DNA from: Verrucomicrobia bacterium S94
GTDB lineage: Bacteria; Verrucomicrobiota; Kiritimatiellia; Kiritimatiellales; Pontiellaceae
DNA: 64,000 nt
Direction of reading: 5' to 3'
Assembly (NCBI GenBank): GCA_004299845.1
Contig: CP036201.1
Coordinates: forward strand, 2,728,001 to 2,792,000
This document shows positions 47,095 through 55,779 of the stretch, in pieces. How positions within the stretch are numbered: the first letter of the stretch is position 1; every line of letters begins with the position of its first letter. The notes below the pieces were generated by a model. It did not search any database, had not been told where the DNA came from, and saw only the letters and a list, made by a program, of their open reading frames with translations. Position numbers and translations under genes: made by a program.

Positions 47095-47110
47095 TGGAAA
47101 TTTTTTTCCG
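47095..47110. promoter_or_regulatory. GGAAA-dyad, proximal copy upstream of nifH
   Basis: TGGAAATTTTTTTCCG, 14 of 16 identical to the nifE dyad, starts 120 bp before the -24 box (119 bp at nifE). Position and symmetry fit a binding site for the activator of the sigma54 promoter. Confidence 0.6.
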
Positions 47111-47214
47111 ATTAAGTCCCCTCCCCGCGCCCCTCCCGAACCGGCTCCGACATTTATTTCTATTCACTGGCTTCAAACACCTTACAACTTAACGAATTCT
47201 CCGTATTTCTGCGG

Positions 47215-47230
47215 TGGCACACCTGGTGCA
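47215..47230 (+). promoter_or_regulatory. Sigma54 (-24/-12) promoter of nifH
   Basis: TGGCACACCTGGTGCA matches the TGGCAC-N5-TTGCA consensus at 15 of 16 defined or free positions; the GG and GC doublets are at the correct spacing. Transcription would start near 47241, giving a leader of about 68 nt before nifH with an AAGGAG ribosome site. Confidence 0.85.
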
Positions 47231-47266
47231 ATAGGGGCTGTCACCATTTGGGAAGATAGAAACTGA

Positions 47267-48133
<867 letters not shown>

Positions 48134-48143
48134 CGGTACTGTT

Positions 48144-48237
48144 TAACCACAGAGCGCACAGAGGCCTCGGAGCACGGCTTCATTAAGTCCTGCACAATCC
48201 CATCTCTGTGAACTCCGTGTCCTCTGTGGTGAATATA
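48144..48237. repeat. Palindromic intergenic repeat (type A)
   Basis: An inverted repeat with arms AACCACAGAGCGCACAGAGG and CCGTGTCCTCTGTGGTGAAT. It fills the nifH-nifI1 spacer. Related copies lie at 52443-52525, 52951-53103, inside nifN (56021-56097) and before modB (62938-63007). As RNA it would fold into a hairpin just after nifH, which may raise nifH transcript stability relative to downstream genes. Confidence 0.75.
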
Positions 48238-48279
48238 TAAGAGCCTCTAACACACCAATTAACTACCAGGAGAAAACCC

Positions 48280-48612
48280 ATGTCAAAACTGCTCGTACGT
48301 TCCATTGTCCGCCCGGAAAAGGCGGATGAAGTAATGAAGTCCCTGCTCGAAGCCGGTTACCCGGCCGTCACCAAAGTTCCGGTATTCGGGCGCGGCAAAC
48401 AACGCGGCCTGAAGGTCGGTGAAGTGACCTATGACGAACTGCCGAAGGAAATGCTGATGACCGTGATTCCGGAAACCGATAAGGATTTCGTGGTCAAAAC
48501 GGTTCTGGGCGCGGCCAAAAGCTGCGAGGCCGGAAACTTCGGCGACGGCAAAATCTTCATCTCCCCTGTCGAGGACGTTTACACCATCAGTTCCGGTCTG
48601 AAGGAGGATTGA
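48280..48612 (+). CDS. nifI1: Nitrogenase PII-like regulator NifI1
   Basis: A 110-residue GlnB-family protein. It has the PII core LLVRSIVRPEKADEVMKSLL, a T-loop region starting GRGKQRGLKVGEVTYDELPK, and the C-terminal GDGKIFISPVEDVYTISSG that lines the ATP/2-oxoglutarate site. In methanogens NifI1 and NifI2 form a complex that binds NifDK and shuts off nitrogenase when ammonium is present (low 2-oxoglutarate). Its place right after nifH defines the nifI1 subtype. Confidence 0.95.
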   Translation: MSKLLVRSIVRPEKADEVMKSLLEAGYPAVTKVPVFGRGKQRGLKVGEVTYDELPKEMLMTVIPETDKDFVVKTVLGAAKSCEAGNFGDGKIFISPVEDVYTISSGLKED

Positions 48613-48676
48613 TGCAATCAATTCTCCTCCATTTCAAATCTGAAATCTCCAATTTCAAATCGAGCGGAGTGCGTTT

Positions 48677-49087
48677 ATGAAAGAAGTAATGGCAGTCATT
48701 AGAATGAACAAGATCAACGACACCAAGCGTGCGTTGAATGAAGCGGGCATCAGCTCCTTCACCGCAACCGGCCGGGTGCAGGGTCGCGGTAAAGGAATGG
48801 TCGATTACCGCATCCTCCACGGAGCGGAAGAAGGTGCTCCTGAAGCTATTGCCCAACTGGGCGAAGGCCCCCGCCTTGTCCCGAAACGTCTGATCACCGT
48901 AGTGGTGTCCGACGACTGGGTCGAAAAAACCGTAGAAACCATCATCAAAACCAACCAGACCGGCAGCTCGGGCGACGGAAAGATTTTCGTCCTGCCGATT
49001 CTGGAAGCAACCCGTGTTAGAACCGGCGAAACCGCAGAAGGCCCTTCCGGCGGTAACGTCCTCGACTCCTCAGGAGGTTTGGAATGA
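48677..49087 (+). CDS. nifI2: Nitrogenase PII-like regulator NifI2
   Basis: A 136-residue GlnB-family protein with the longer NifI2 T-loop: VQGRGKGMVDYRILHGAEEG then LVPKRLITVVVSDDWVEKTV and the GDGKIFVLPILEATRVRTGE end. It partners NifI1 in post-translational switch-off of nitrogenase. A 17-residue serine- and glycine-rich tail follows the PII core. Its stop overlaps the nifD start (ATGA), and the nifD ribosome site AGGAGG lies within its last codons. The spacer before it contains a small ATTTCA/TGAAAT hairpin at about 48638-48653. Confidence 0.95.
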   Translation: MKEVMAVIRMNKINDTKRALNEAGISSFTATGRVQGRGKGMVDYRILHGAEEGAPEAIAQLGEGPRLVPKRLITVVVSDDWVEKTVETIIKTNQTGSSGDGKIFVLPILEATRVRTGETAEGPSGGNVLDSSGGLE

Positions 49088-50721
49088 GTGAAGAAAAAAA
49101 ACTACCCGACCCGTCTGGCCTGAAAGAAGAAATCCTGGCCAAATATCCGCCGAAAATTGCGCGTAAGCGTTCCAAGGCGATGGTGATTAACGATCCGGAA
49201 CTGGATCAGCAGATTCAGTCCAACGTCCGTACCATCCCGGGCATCATCACCCAGCGCGGCTGCACCTATGCCGGCTGTAAAGGGGTGGTGCTCGGTCCGA
49301 CACGTGACATCGTCAATCTGGTTCACGGTCCCATCGGCTGCAGCTTCTATGCATGGCTGACCCGCCGGAACCAGACCGATGCCGATGAAATTGTGGAGGG
49401 CGGCGCTAACTATATGACCTACTCCTTCTCAACCGATATGCAGGACGACAACATCGTGTTCGGCGGCGAGAAAAAACTGGCGCAGGCCATTCAGGAAGCC
49501 TATGACATCTTCAAACCGAAGGCGATCGGCGTTTTCTCCACCTGTCCGGTCGGTCTGATCGGCGATGACGTTCATGCGGTTTCGCGGCAGATGAAGGAAA
49601 AGCTCGGCGACTGCAATGTGTTCGGATTCAGCTGTGAAGGGTATAAAGGGGTTTCGCAGTCAGCGGGGCACCATATTGCCAACAATCAGCTCTTCCGCCA
49701 TGTGATTGGTCTGGACGATTCGCAGCCGGAACATAAATACAATGTAAACCTCCTGGGTGAGTACAACATCGGCGGTGACGGATTTGAGATCGACCGTATC
49801 TTCAAGAAGTGCGGCATCAACATCATCTGCACCTTCTCCGGAAACTCCACCATGGACAAGTTTGCCAATTCGCATATGGCCGACCTCAACCTCGTCATGT
49901 GTCACCGCTCCATTAACTATATGGCGGAAATGCAGGAAACCAAATTCGGTATTCCCTGGATGAAGGTGAACTTCATCGGTGCCGAGTCCACAGCCAAGGC
50001 CCTGCGCAAAGTCGGTGAATATTTCGAAGATGAGGCGCTCAAGGCCAGAATCGAAGAAGTGATTGCCGAGGAAATGCCCTCCGTCAAAGAACGCGTAGCC
50101 AAAGCCCGGAAAGTGACTGAAGGAAAACTGGCCATGCTGTTTGTCGGCGGTTCACGTGCACATCACTACCAGGAACTCTTCAGCGAACTCGGTATTAAAA
50201 CCGTTTCCGCCGGCTATGAATTCGGTCATCGCGATGACTACGAAGGCCGCAAAGTGCTGCCGACAATCAAAGTGGATGCCGACTCCCGTAACATTGAGGA
50301 AATCAAGGTGGAGAAGGACGAAACCCGCTACAAACCGCGTGCTTCCGAGGAAAAACTCAAAGCGCTCGACGAAAAGGGGCTGGAAGTCAGCGACTATAGA
50401 GGCATGATGCCCGATATGGCCGATCAGTCTCTGATCGTCGACGACATCAGCCATTGGGAAACCGAAAAACTGATCGACTTCTATAAACCGGATATCTTCT
50501 GCGCCGGCATTAAGGAAAAGTATGTCGTTCAGAAATCCGGCATTCCGCTCAAACAGCTGCATTCCTACGACTACGGCGGCCCGTACGCCGGATTCGAAGG
50601 AGCCAAGAACTTCTATGCGGACATCGAAAAGATTCTCAGCACCAGCATCTGGAAGAAGATCAAGGCACCTTGGCTGTCCCATGAAAACGACCCCTGCATC
50701 TGCGCTGAATATGTAGCCTGA
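49084..50721 (+). CDS. nifD: Nitrogenase molybdenum-iron protein alpha chain
   Basis: A 545-residue subunit that carries the FeMo-cofactor. P-cluster cysteines are in RGCTYAGCKGVVLGP, LVHGPIGCSFYAW and FSTCPVGLIGDD. The cofactor cysteine is in LVMCHRSINYMAEMQ, the homocitrate-side histidine in LHSYDYGGPYAGFEGA, and the substrate-channel histidine in SAGHHIANNQLF. The length and the insertion around residues 355-460 match the group III enzymes of anaerobes rather than Azotobacter-type NifD (about 490). Forms alpha2beta2 with NifK. Confidence 0.98.
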   Translation: MSEEKKLPDPSGLKEEILAKYPPKIARKRSKAMVINDPELDQQIQSNVRTIPGIITQRGCTYAGCKGVVLGPTRDIVNLVHGPIGCSFYAWLTRRNQTDADEIVEGGANYMTYSFSTDMQDDNIVFGGEKKLAQAIQEAYDIFKPKAIGVFSTCPVGLIGDDVHAVSRQMKEKLGDCNVFGFSCEGYKGVSQSAGHHIANNQLFRHVIGLDDSQPEHKYNVNLLGEYNIGGDGFEIDRIFKKCGINIICTFSGNSTMDKFANSHMADLNLVMCHRSINYMAEMQETKFGIPWMKVNFIGAESTAKALRKVGEYFEDEALKARIEEVIAEEMPSVKERVAKARKVTEGKLAMLFVGGSRAHHYQELFSELGIKTVSAGYEFGHRDDYEGRKVLPTIKVDADSRNIEEIKVEKDETRYKPRASEEKLKALDEKGLEVSDYRGMMPDMADQSLIVDDISHWETEKLIDFYKPDIFCAGIKEKYVVQKSGIPLKQLHSYDYGGPYAGFEGAKNFYADIEKILSTSIWKKIKAPWLSHENDPCICAEYVA

Positions 50722-50829
50722 AAAATTGCCGATGGCCGATCGATGATTGGCGGTTGAAAACAACGGGCCCAACGGCGACGGAGTTTCACAAAGCGGCAAT
50801 CGGAAATCTAAAATCGGCAATTAAAATTT
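50721..50829. repeat. Palindromic intergenic repeat between nifD and nifK
   Basis: Arms AAAATTGCCGAT and ATCGGCAATTAAAATTT enclose further GCCGATCGATGATTGGC symmetry. This family (GCCGAT/ATCGGC) is unlike the type A and B repeats but has the same design and position. The nifK ribosome site GGAG lies just beyond it. Confidence 0.65.
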
Positions 50830-50844
50830 AATGGAGAAAATCCC

Positions 50845-52227
50845 ATGTTACTACGACACACACCCAAAGAAGTAAGCGAACGCAAAGCGCTCACCGTTAA
50901 CCCGGCGAAAACCTGCCAGCCGGTCGGAGCCATGTATGCTGCTCTCGGCGTACACGGCTGCCTGCCGCACTCGCACGGCTCCCAGGGCTGTTGCTCCTAC
51001 CACCGCAGCACCCTCACCCGCCACTACAAGGATCCGATCATGGCCGGTACCAGTTCCTTCACCGAAGGTTCCTCCGTATTCGGCGGACAGGCCAACCTGC
51101 TCCAGGCCCTGGCCAACATGTTCACCATCTACAACCCGGATCTGGTAGCCGTTCATACCACCTGTCTTTCTGAAACCATCGGCGACGATATCGCGCAGAT
51201 CGTGAAGAAAGCCACGGACGACGGCAAAGTGCCGGAAGGAAAGAAAGTGATTTACTGCAACACCCCGTCCTACGTGGGTTCGCACATCACCGGATTTGCC
51301 AACATGTGCACCGGCATTGCCAAAGGACTGGCCGAGCATACCGGTGTGGCCAAAGATCAGGTCAACATTCTGCCGGGCTGGGTTGAACCTTCCGACATGA
51401 AGGAAATGAAGGAAATCGCAGCGCGCCTCGGCGCAAACATCGTAATGTTTCCGGATACCGACGGAGTCGTCAACACTCCGCAGACCGGCGAATTCAAGAT
51501 GTATCCCGACGGCGGAGCCAAAGTAGAGGATATCGCAACAGCCGGCGACAGCATCAAAACGCTCGCCCTGGGCAAATGGGCCTCTGAAGACTGCGCGAAA
51601 TATCTCGATGCCAGCTTCAAAGTCCCCTACGAAGTCCTCGATATTCCGTACGGACTCTCTGCAACCGACCGCTTCGTGCAGGCACTCGCCTCCGCGGCCA
51701 AGGTTGAAATTCCGGAGTCCTTTATCGCAGAGCGTGGACGCCTCGTCGACGTGATCTCCGATATGTCGCAGTATCTCCACGGTAAAAAGGTGGCCCTCTA
51801 CGGCGACCCCGATCAGCTGCTGCCGCTCACCGAGTTTCTGCTCGATCTCGATATGATCCCCACCGCAATTGTTTCCGGCACTCCCGGTAAAGCATTCAGC
51901 AAACGGATCACTGAAATGTGCGCGGAAAAGGCTCCGAACGTCAAAGTGGCAAATGGCGAACGGGCCGATATGTTCCTGCTGCACCAGTGGATCAAGAACG
52001 AACCGGTCGACCTGCTGATCGGCAACACGTACGGCAAATACATCGCCCGCGACGAAGACATTCCGTTTGTCCGTCACGGATTCCCGATTCTTGACCGTAT
52101 CGGCCACAGTTACTTCCCGACTGTGGGATATAACGGCGGCATCCGCCTGCTCGAAAAAATGCTCGGTGTCATCATGGACCGTCAGGACCGCGATGCTCCC
52201 GAAACCCGCTTCGAGCTCGTCATGTAG
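50845..52227 (+). CDS. nifK: Nitrogenase molybdenum-iron protein beta chain
   Basis: A 460-residue subunit that shares the P-cluster with NifD. Cysteine ligands are in NPAKTCQPVGAMYAALGVHG, LPHSHGSQGCCSYHRS and TTCLSETIGDD; the serine next to the last is kept. It lacks the N-terminal extension of about 50 residues seen in Azotobacter NifK, again as in group III enzymes. End: FPTVGYNGGIRLLEKMLGVI. Its transcript is followed by a strong GC-rich hairpin. Confidence 0.98.
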   Translation: MLLRHTPKEVSERKALTVNPAKTCQPVGAMYAALGVHGCLPHSHGSQGCCSYHRSTLTRHYKDPIMAGTSSFTEGSSVFGGQANLLQALANMFTIYNPDLVAVHTTCLSETIGDDIAQIVKKATDDGKVPEGKKVIYCNTPSYVGSHITGFANMCTGIAKGLAEHTGVAKDQVNILPGWVEPSDMKEMKEIAARLGANIVMFPDTDGVVNTPQTGEFKMYPDGGAKVEDIATAGDSIKTLALGKWASEDCAKYLDASFKVPYEVLDIPYGLSATDRFVQALASAAKVEIPESFIAERGRLVDVISDMSQYLHGKKVALYGDPDQLLPLTEFLLDLDMIPTAIVSGTPGKAFSKRITEMCAEKAPNVKVANGERADMFLLHQWIKNEPVDLLIGNTYGKYIARDEDIPFVRHGFPILDRIGHSYFPTVGYNGGIRLLEKMLGVIMDRQDRDAPETRFELVM

Positions 52228-52548
52228 AAAGGCGTTTGAGGTTGGAGGTTTGGAGCATATCGTCCGAGGGTTATTCCCGGCCCGCTCCGTCGGGCGTAGC
52301 TCCAGACTTCAAACCATCAACTCCGAACTGCACAATCCTTTGGAACCGGAGCGCGGATAGAGACCTCGCCTCATAACAGAAATCTCTCTCCTCCTCTGTT
52401 TACACTCCGCGCTCCGGTTCCGATCTTTAACGCATGATATATTTCACCACAGAGCTCACAGAGAACACCGAAGAAGTGCCTTTTAATATGCTCAATTTGA
52501 AATCAGGCATTGGCCCCTGTGGTTTAAAAGAAGTAAAAGGAGAATACG
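52228..52548. repeat. nifK downstream spacer: three stacked palindromes
   Basis: The first (about 52236-52330) pairs TTGAGGTTGGAGGTTTGGAG with TCCAGACTTCAAACCATCAA. The second is a perfect 16-bp inverted repeat, GGAACCGGAGCGCGGA at 52342-52357 and TCCGCGCTCCGGTTCC at 52406-52421. The third is a type A repeat (about 52443-52530) starting CACCACAGAGCTCACAGAG and ending CCCCTGTGGTTTAA. No gene. The second hairpin lacks a U-run, so attenuation or 3'-end protection of nifHDK mRNA is more likely than full termination. Confidence 0.7.
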
Positions 52549-52950
52549 ATGAGTGGCGAATTTAATACCGACTATCAGACCTTCATGAACGAAGGCGACA
52601 AATATCTCAAAACCGCACAGGGCGGTCTCAAACGTCCCGCAATCTTCACGAACGAGATTCTCTACAACATCATCGGCCTCGCCATCGAAAAACATGTGAT
52701 GGCCGCCCTCCTGGCAAAACATAAACTGGCCGACAACCACACGTTCACGGACCTCATCGACGCCGCCGATCAGATCGGCGGAATCGGTGACAACATCGCC
52801 GAACAGCTCCGCAAATTCGAATCCTACCAGAACATCTGCCCCGTATTCGCCGGCTACCACCGCACCGAACCGCCCGCCGAAGCCATCCCCGAAATGATCG
52901 CCACCGCCGAAGCCGTCCAGGCCTGGGCCAAAACACAAATCGCCGCATAG
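52549..52950 (+). CDS. nif-associated HEPN-like protein (133 aa), function unknown
   Basis: An all-helical acidic protein. Residues about 5-80 (FNTDYQTFMNEGDKYLKTAQ, then NEILYNIIGLAIEKHVMAAL and ADNHTFTDLIDAADQ) follow the HEPN pattern of a helix with Y-x-x-A, an N-x-x-x-x-A-I-E helix and a later polar helix. The HEPN nuclease motif R-x4-6-H is not evident, so a binding role is more likely. It has its own GGAG ribosome site and lies in the nifHDK transcription unit. Proteins with this fold are recurrent near nif genes of anaerobes in my recollection, but I cannot name a family. Maturation or nucleotide binding for nitrogenase is conjecture. Confidence 0.75.
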   Translation: MSGEFNTDYQTFMNEGDKYLKTAQGGLKRPAIFTNEILYNIIGLAIEKHVMAALLAKHKLADNHTFTDLIDAADQIGGIGDNIAEQLRKFESYQNICPVFAGYHRTEPPAEAIPEMIATAEAVQAWAKTQIAA

Positions 52951-53103
52951 TTTAACCACAGAGGACACGGAGTACACAGAGACTCAGCACCCTTGGATTT
53001 AGATTGTTTAATGAAAGAACTTCCCCTGCGTGCTCTGCACCCTTGCGTGAAAATTTATTCGCCTAAGATCTATTAAACCATCGAAGACCCGCCTCCGTGG
53101 TAA
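52951..53103. repeat. Type A repeat, long version
   Basis: Begins TTTAACCACAGAGGACACGGAGTACACAGAG (arms split here for length) and ends GCCTCCGTGGTAAATAA. The centre carries CTGCGTGCTCTGCACCCTTGCGTG. Fills the spacer before the 53124 gene. Confidence 0.65.
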
Positions 53104-53123
53104 ATAAAAATACAGGACCAGCC

Positions 53124-53429
53124 ATGACTGAAGTAATTGCAAGACCCCTCGGAAAAATCACCGCCATCCTGGCCGACTGCGGTTTCGAAGTAACCTATGC
53201 CTACGACGACCTCGTCTTCATCGAACACTCCGCCTTCATGCTGCAGTTTACCGATGATCCAACCGTCCTGAAAATCTTCCGCCACGTCGATGCTGAGCCC
53301 GAAGCGGCCGGCGAAGCTGAAAAAACCATCCTCGAAGAACACGCCAAGCAAGGGTTCTCCATCTTACCTTCAGGCAACTACAACATCACTGAAAACGAAG
53401 ACGAAACTATCAACATCGAATTCGTTTAA
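53124..53429 (+). CDS. nif-associated hypothetical protein (101 aa)
   Basis: Starts at MTEVIARPLGKITAILADCG; an earlier GTG would add 9 residues derived from the repeat. A compact alpha/beta protein: CGFEVTYAYDDLVFIEHSAF reads as two strands, FTDDPTVLKIFRHVDAEPEA as strand-helix, and AEKTILEEHAKQGFSILPSG as helix-strand, with an acidic end. No known family recognised. Present between nifK and the rubredoxin-like gene in the same direction, so probably a nitrogenase accessory. No signal peptide: cytosolic. Confidence 0.75.
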   Translation: MTEVIARPLGKITAILADCGFEVTYAYDDLVFIEHSAFMLQFTDDPTVLKIFRHVDAEPEAAGEAEKTILEEHAKQGFSILPSGNYNITENEDETINIEFV

Positions 53430-53438
53430 ATCTCATTG

Positions 53439-53516
53439 ATCCACAGATTTCACGGATTATCAGGATTCAGACAAAACACCACAGCAAATCCCCATCATCT
53501 GTGTAATCAGTGGATA
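53439..53516 (+). repeat. 78-bp perfect direct repeat, copy 1 (type B palindrome)
   Basis: Identical over 78 bp to 53661-53738. Internally palindromic: ATCCACAGATTTCACGGAT at one end and ATCTGTGTAATCAGTGGAT at the other. Lies between the 53124 gene and the rubredoxin-like ORF. Confidence 0.9.
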
Positions 53517-53542
53517 GACAAATACGGGCACGGGAGAAAAGC

Positions 53543-53656
53543 ATGAAAACATGGGTCTGTTCAATTTGCGGTCATGTGCACGAGGGCGAAGAAGCACCGA
53601 AATTCTGCGAGGTATGCAAAGCCGCCGGTTCAAAATTTATGAGCTCCGCCGTATAA
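53543..53656 (+). CDS. Rubredoxin-like metal-binding miniprotein (37 aa)
   Basis: A 37-residue protein, MKTWVCSICGHVHEGEEAP followed by KFCEVCKAAGSKFMSSAV. The two C-x-x-C knuckles (Cys6, Cys9, Cys22, Cys25), the first tryptophan and the short P-x-x-C spacing match the rubredoxin-like domain that ends rubrerythrins. It would bind one iron or zinc. AGAAAAGC precedes the ATG, a weak GGGAG lies slightly further up. Flanked on both sides by identical 78-bp repeats, and in line with nif genes, so it may pass electrons or guard against oxygen in nitrogen-fixing cells. Confidence 0.8.
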   Translation: MKTWVCSICGHVHEGEEAPKFCEVCKAAGSKFMSSAV

Positions 53657-53660
53657 ATCA

Positions 53661-53738
53661 ATCCACAGATTTCACGGATTATCAGGATTCAGACAAAACA
53701 CCACAGCAAATCCCCATCATCTGTGTAATCAGTGGATA
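53661..53738 (+). repeat. 78-bp perfect direct repeat, copy 2 (type B palindrome)
   Basis: Second copy, beginning 4 bp after the rubredoxin-like stop. Offset from copy 1 is 222 bp. Identity without a single mismatch suggests recent duplication or gene conversion. Confidence 0.9.
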
Positions 53739-53754
53739 ACACCCGACTGAAAAC

Positions 53755-53949
53755 ATGAAAAAACTCATCTTCTACGAAAAGACCGGCTGTAAGGGTAAGC
53801 TGGCCATGAAGTTTGCGACGTTTATGCGGCTGGTAACACTTCCAAGGGTTGGAGATAATGGCAACAATTGTCCCGTAAAACCCTTCCCCGCACCCCATCC
53901 CGCTAACGAAACGCCCGGATTTTCCAGTGCCCCATATTATTTGCCCTGA
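53755..53949 (+). pseudogene. Remnant of an ArsC-like nitrogenase-associated protein
   Basis: The first 15 residues, MKKLIFYEKTGCKGK, match the start of ArsC/Spx-type nitrogenase-associated proteins (IFYEKPGC-x-x-N). The thioredoxin-like strand and its cysteine are present but the following helix and the rest of the fold are missing; after residue 20 the frame is proline-rich and unlike the family. So a 3' deletion is likely. The remaining sequence to 54100 is non-coding. Confidence 0.45.
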
Positions 53950-54129
53950 AGCTGTAGAGACGCCGTCCTCGGAGTCCGCATTTCTTCCTCGGAACAGTTT
54001 CAACACACAAACGGACAGCGGGGACGTTATCCCGCCAATTCCTTCCTCCTCGCGTCTTTATACCTTTCGGAATTGAAAAATGATTCCCGACATCATTGTA
54101 GAACAATTTTAGTGATCGGCCCCAAAAGC

Positions 54130-54144
54130 CGGAAAAAAATGTCG
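54130..54144 (+). promoter_or_regulatory. 15-bp nif upstream motif, nifE copy
   Basis: CGGAAAAAAATGTCG, identical to 47014-47028 upstream of nifH and again 81 bp before the dyad. Confidence 0.6.
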
Positions 54145-54210
54145 AAACTTAAGTTAAGTCGTTGTTCTTCTATGAGTTGGAAGAACGCCTCTATTCAGCG
54201 TTCGGTTACG

Positions 54211-54226
54211 CGGAAATTTATTTCCG
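54211..54226. promoter_or_regulatory. CGGAAA-N4-TTTCCG dyad upstream of nifE
   Basis: The perfect dyad CGGAAATTTATTTCCG starts 119 bp before the -24 box. The equivalent site at nifH is 47095-47110; a third close copy is at 46983-46998. Confidence 0.6.
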
Positions 54227-54329
54227 TAATACGAAGCCGGCTCACCGTCACCTATCCACAGCGCCACAGCCTAATTAATTTCTTATAATCAACAACTTAC
54301 AAACACACCGCACCTGCATAACACTGCGC

Positions 54330-54345
54330 TGGCACACCTGTTGCA
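54330..54345 (+). promoter_or_regulatory. Sigma54 (-24/-12) promoter of nifE
   Basis: TGGCACACCTGTTGCA is a full match to TGGCAC-N5-TTGCA. The first 10 bases are the same as at nifH. Transcription would start near 54356, about 20 nt before the nifE ATG, leaving a very short leader. Confidence 0.9.
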
Positions 54346-54375
54346 ATAAGGGTACGCACTTACCGGAACAGGATA

Positions 54376-55737
54376 ATGGCTGAAGAAAAAATCAATCTAC
54401 TCGAAAAGCGCAAAGCCCAGGTGCATGAAGGCGGCGAATTTGCCATGGAGGCGGAAAAGCAGAGCCTCGCCGGATCGGTCAGTCAGCGCTCCTGCAGTTT
54501 CTGCGGATCCCGCGTGGTGCTTTATCCGATTGCCGATGCGATCCATATCGTGCACGGGCCGATCGGCTGCGCATCCTATACCTGGGACATCCGCGGCGCC
54601 CTTTCCTCCGGTCCGGAGCTGCATCGGTTGAGTTTTTCGACCGACATGCAGGAAAAGGATGTCATCTATGGCGGCGAAGGCAAACTTTATAACGCCATCA
54701 GCGAACTGATTGATGAATATAAACCAAGCGCGGCATTTATTTATTCCACCTGCATCATCGGCGTAATCGGCGACGACGTGGAGGCCATCTGCAAAAAGGT
54801 GCAGAATGAAAAAGGTATCCCGGTCATCCCTGTTGATTCCGAAGGCTTCAAGGGCTCGAAAAAGGAAGGCTACAAGGCCGCCTGCGATGCCCTGTTTAAA
54901 ATTGTCGGCGAAGATGAACCCGATGCACAGAAAGTTCCCAAGTCGGTCAATATTCTCGGTGACTTCAACCTGGCCGGCGAAATCTGGATCATTAAGGACT
55001 ATTACGAACGCATGGGCGTCAAAGTGGTCTCCACGGTTTCGGGCGATGGACGGGTCGATGAAATCCGCAAAGCCGGTCGCGCTCACCTCAATATTGTGCA
55101 GTGCTCCGGATCGGTGAGCAATCTGGCGAAGATGCTCGAAACAGAATACGGCACGCCGATGATCCGGGCATCATATTTCGGCATCGAAGATATGTCGAAG
55201 GCCCTCTATGACGTGGCCGATTTTTTTGATGACGATGAAATGCGTATGGGTGCACAGCGCGTGATCAAAGAAGAAGTAGCCAAACTGATGCCTCAGCTTG
55301 CGCCCTACCGGAAAGATCTTACAGGGAAAAAGGCCGCGGTCTACACCGGCGGCGCCTTCAAGGTCTTTTCGCTGGTACGCTCGCTGCGCACGCTCGGTAT
55401 GGATGTGGTGGTGGCCGGCTCGCAGACCGGATCGGTGGATGACTATAAACTGCTGACGGAACTCTGCGATCCGGGAACCGTCATTCTCGATGACACCAAT
55501 CCGCTGGAACTGGCGAAGTATGTAAAGGAAAAGGATGTAGACCTGTTTATCGGCGGCGTAAAGGAACGCCCCATCGCCTACAAAATCGGCGTCGGTTTCT
55601 GCGACCACAACCACGAACGTAAGGAAGCACTCGCCGGCTTCATCGGCATGCTCAACTTTGCCAGGGAAGTTCACTCCTCCGTCATGAGCCCGGTCTGGCA
55701 GTTCGCACCAAGACGCGCCGGAAAGAAATTAGATTAA
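54376..55737 (+). CDS. nifE: Nitrogenase FeMo-cofactor scaffold subunit NifE
   Basis: A 453-residue NifD homologue. The cluster cysteines are in RSCSFCGSRVVLYPI, VHGPIGCASYTWD and IYSTCIIGVIGDD; the late FCDHNHERKEALAGFIGMLN and the ending WQFAPRR match NifE. The cofactor cysteine of NifD is represented by VQCSGSVSNLAKMLE. With NifN it forms the scaffold where the NifB product is turned into FeMo-co. First gene of the second nif transcription unit. Confidence 0.97.
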   Translation: MAEEKINLLEKRKAQVHEGGEFAMEAEKQSLAGSVSQRSCSFCGSRVVLYPIADAIHIVHGPIGCASYTWDIRGALSSGPELHRLSFSTDMQEKDVIYGGEGKLYNAISELIDEYKPSAAFIYSTCIIGVIGDDVEAICKKVQNEKGIPVIPVDSEGFKGSKKEGYKAACDALFKIVGEDEPDAQKVPKSVNILGDFNLAGEIWIIKDYYERMGVKVVSTVSGDGRVDEIRKAGRAHLNIVQCSGSVSNLAKMLETEYGTPMIRASYFGIEDMSKALYDVADFFDDDEMRMGAQRVIKEEVAKLMPQLAPYRKDLTGKKAAVYTGGAFKVFSLVRSLRTLGMDVVVAGSQTGSVDDYKLLTELCDPGTVILDDTNPLELAKYVKEKDVDLFIGGVKERPIAYKIGVGFCDHNHERKEALAGFIGMLNFAREVHSSVMSPVWQFAPRRAGKKLD

Positions 55738-55779
55738 CCACAGATTGCGGAAGCAATCGCAACAACGAGGACGAAGAAG

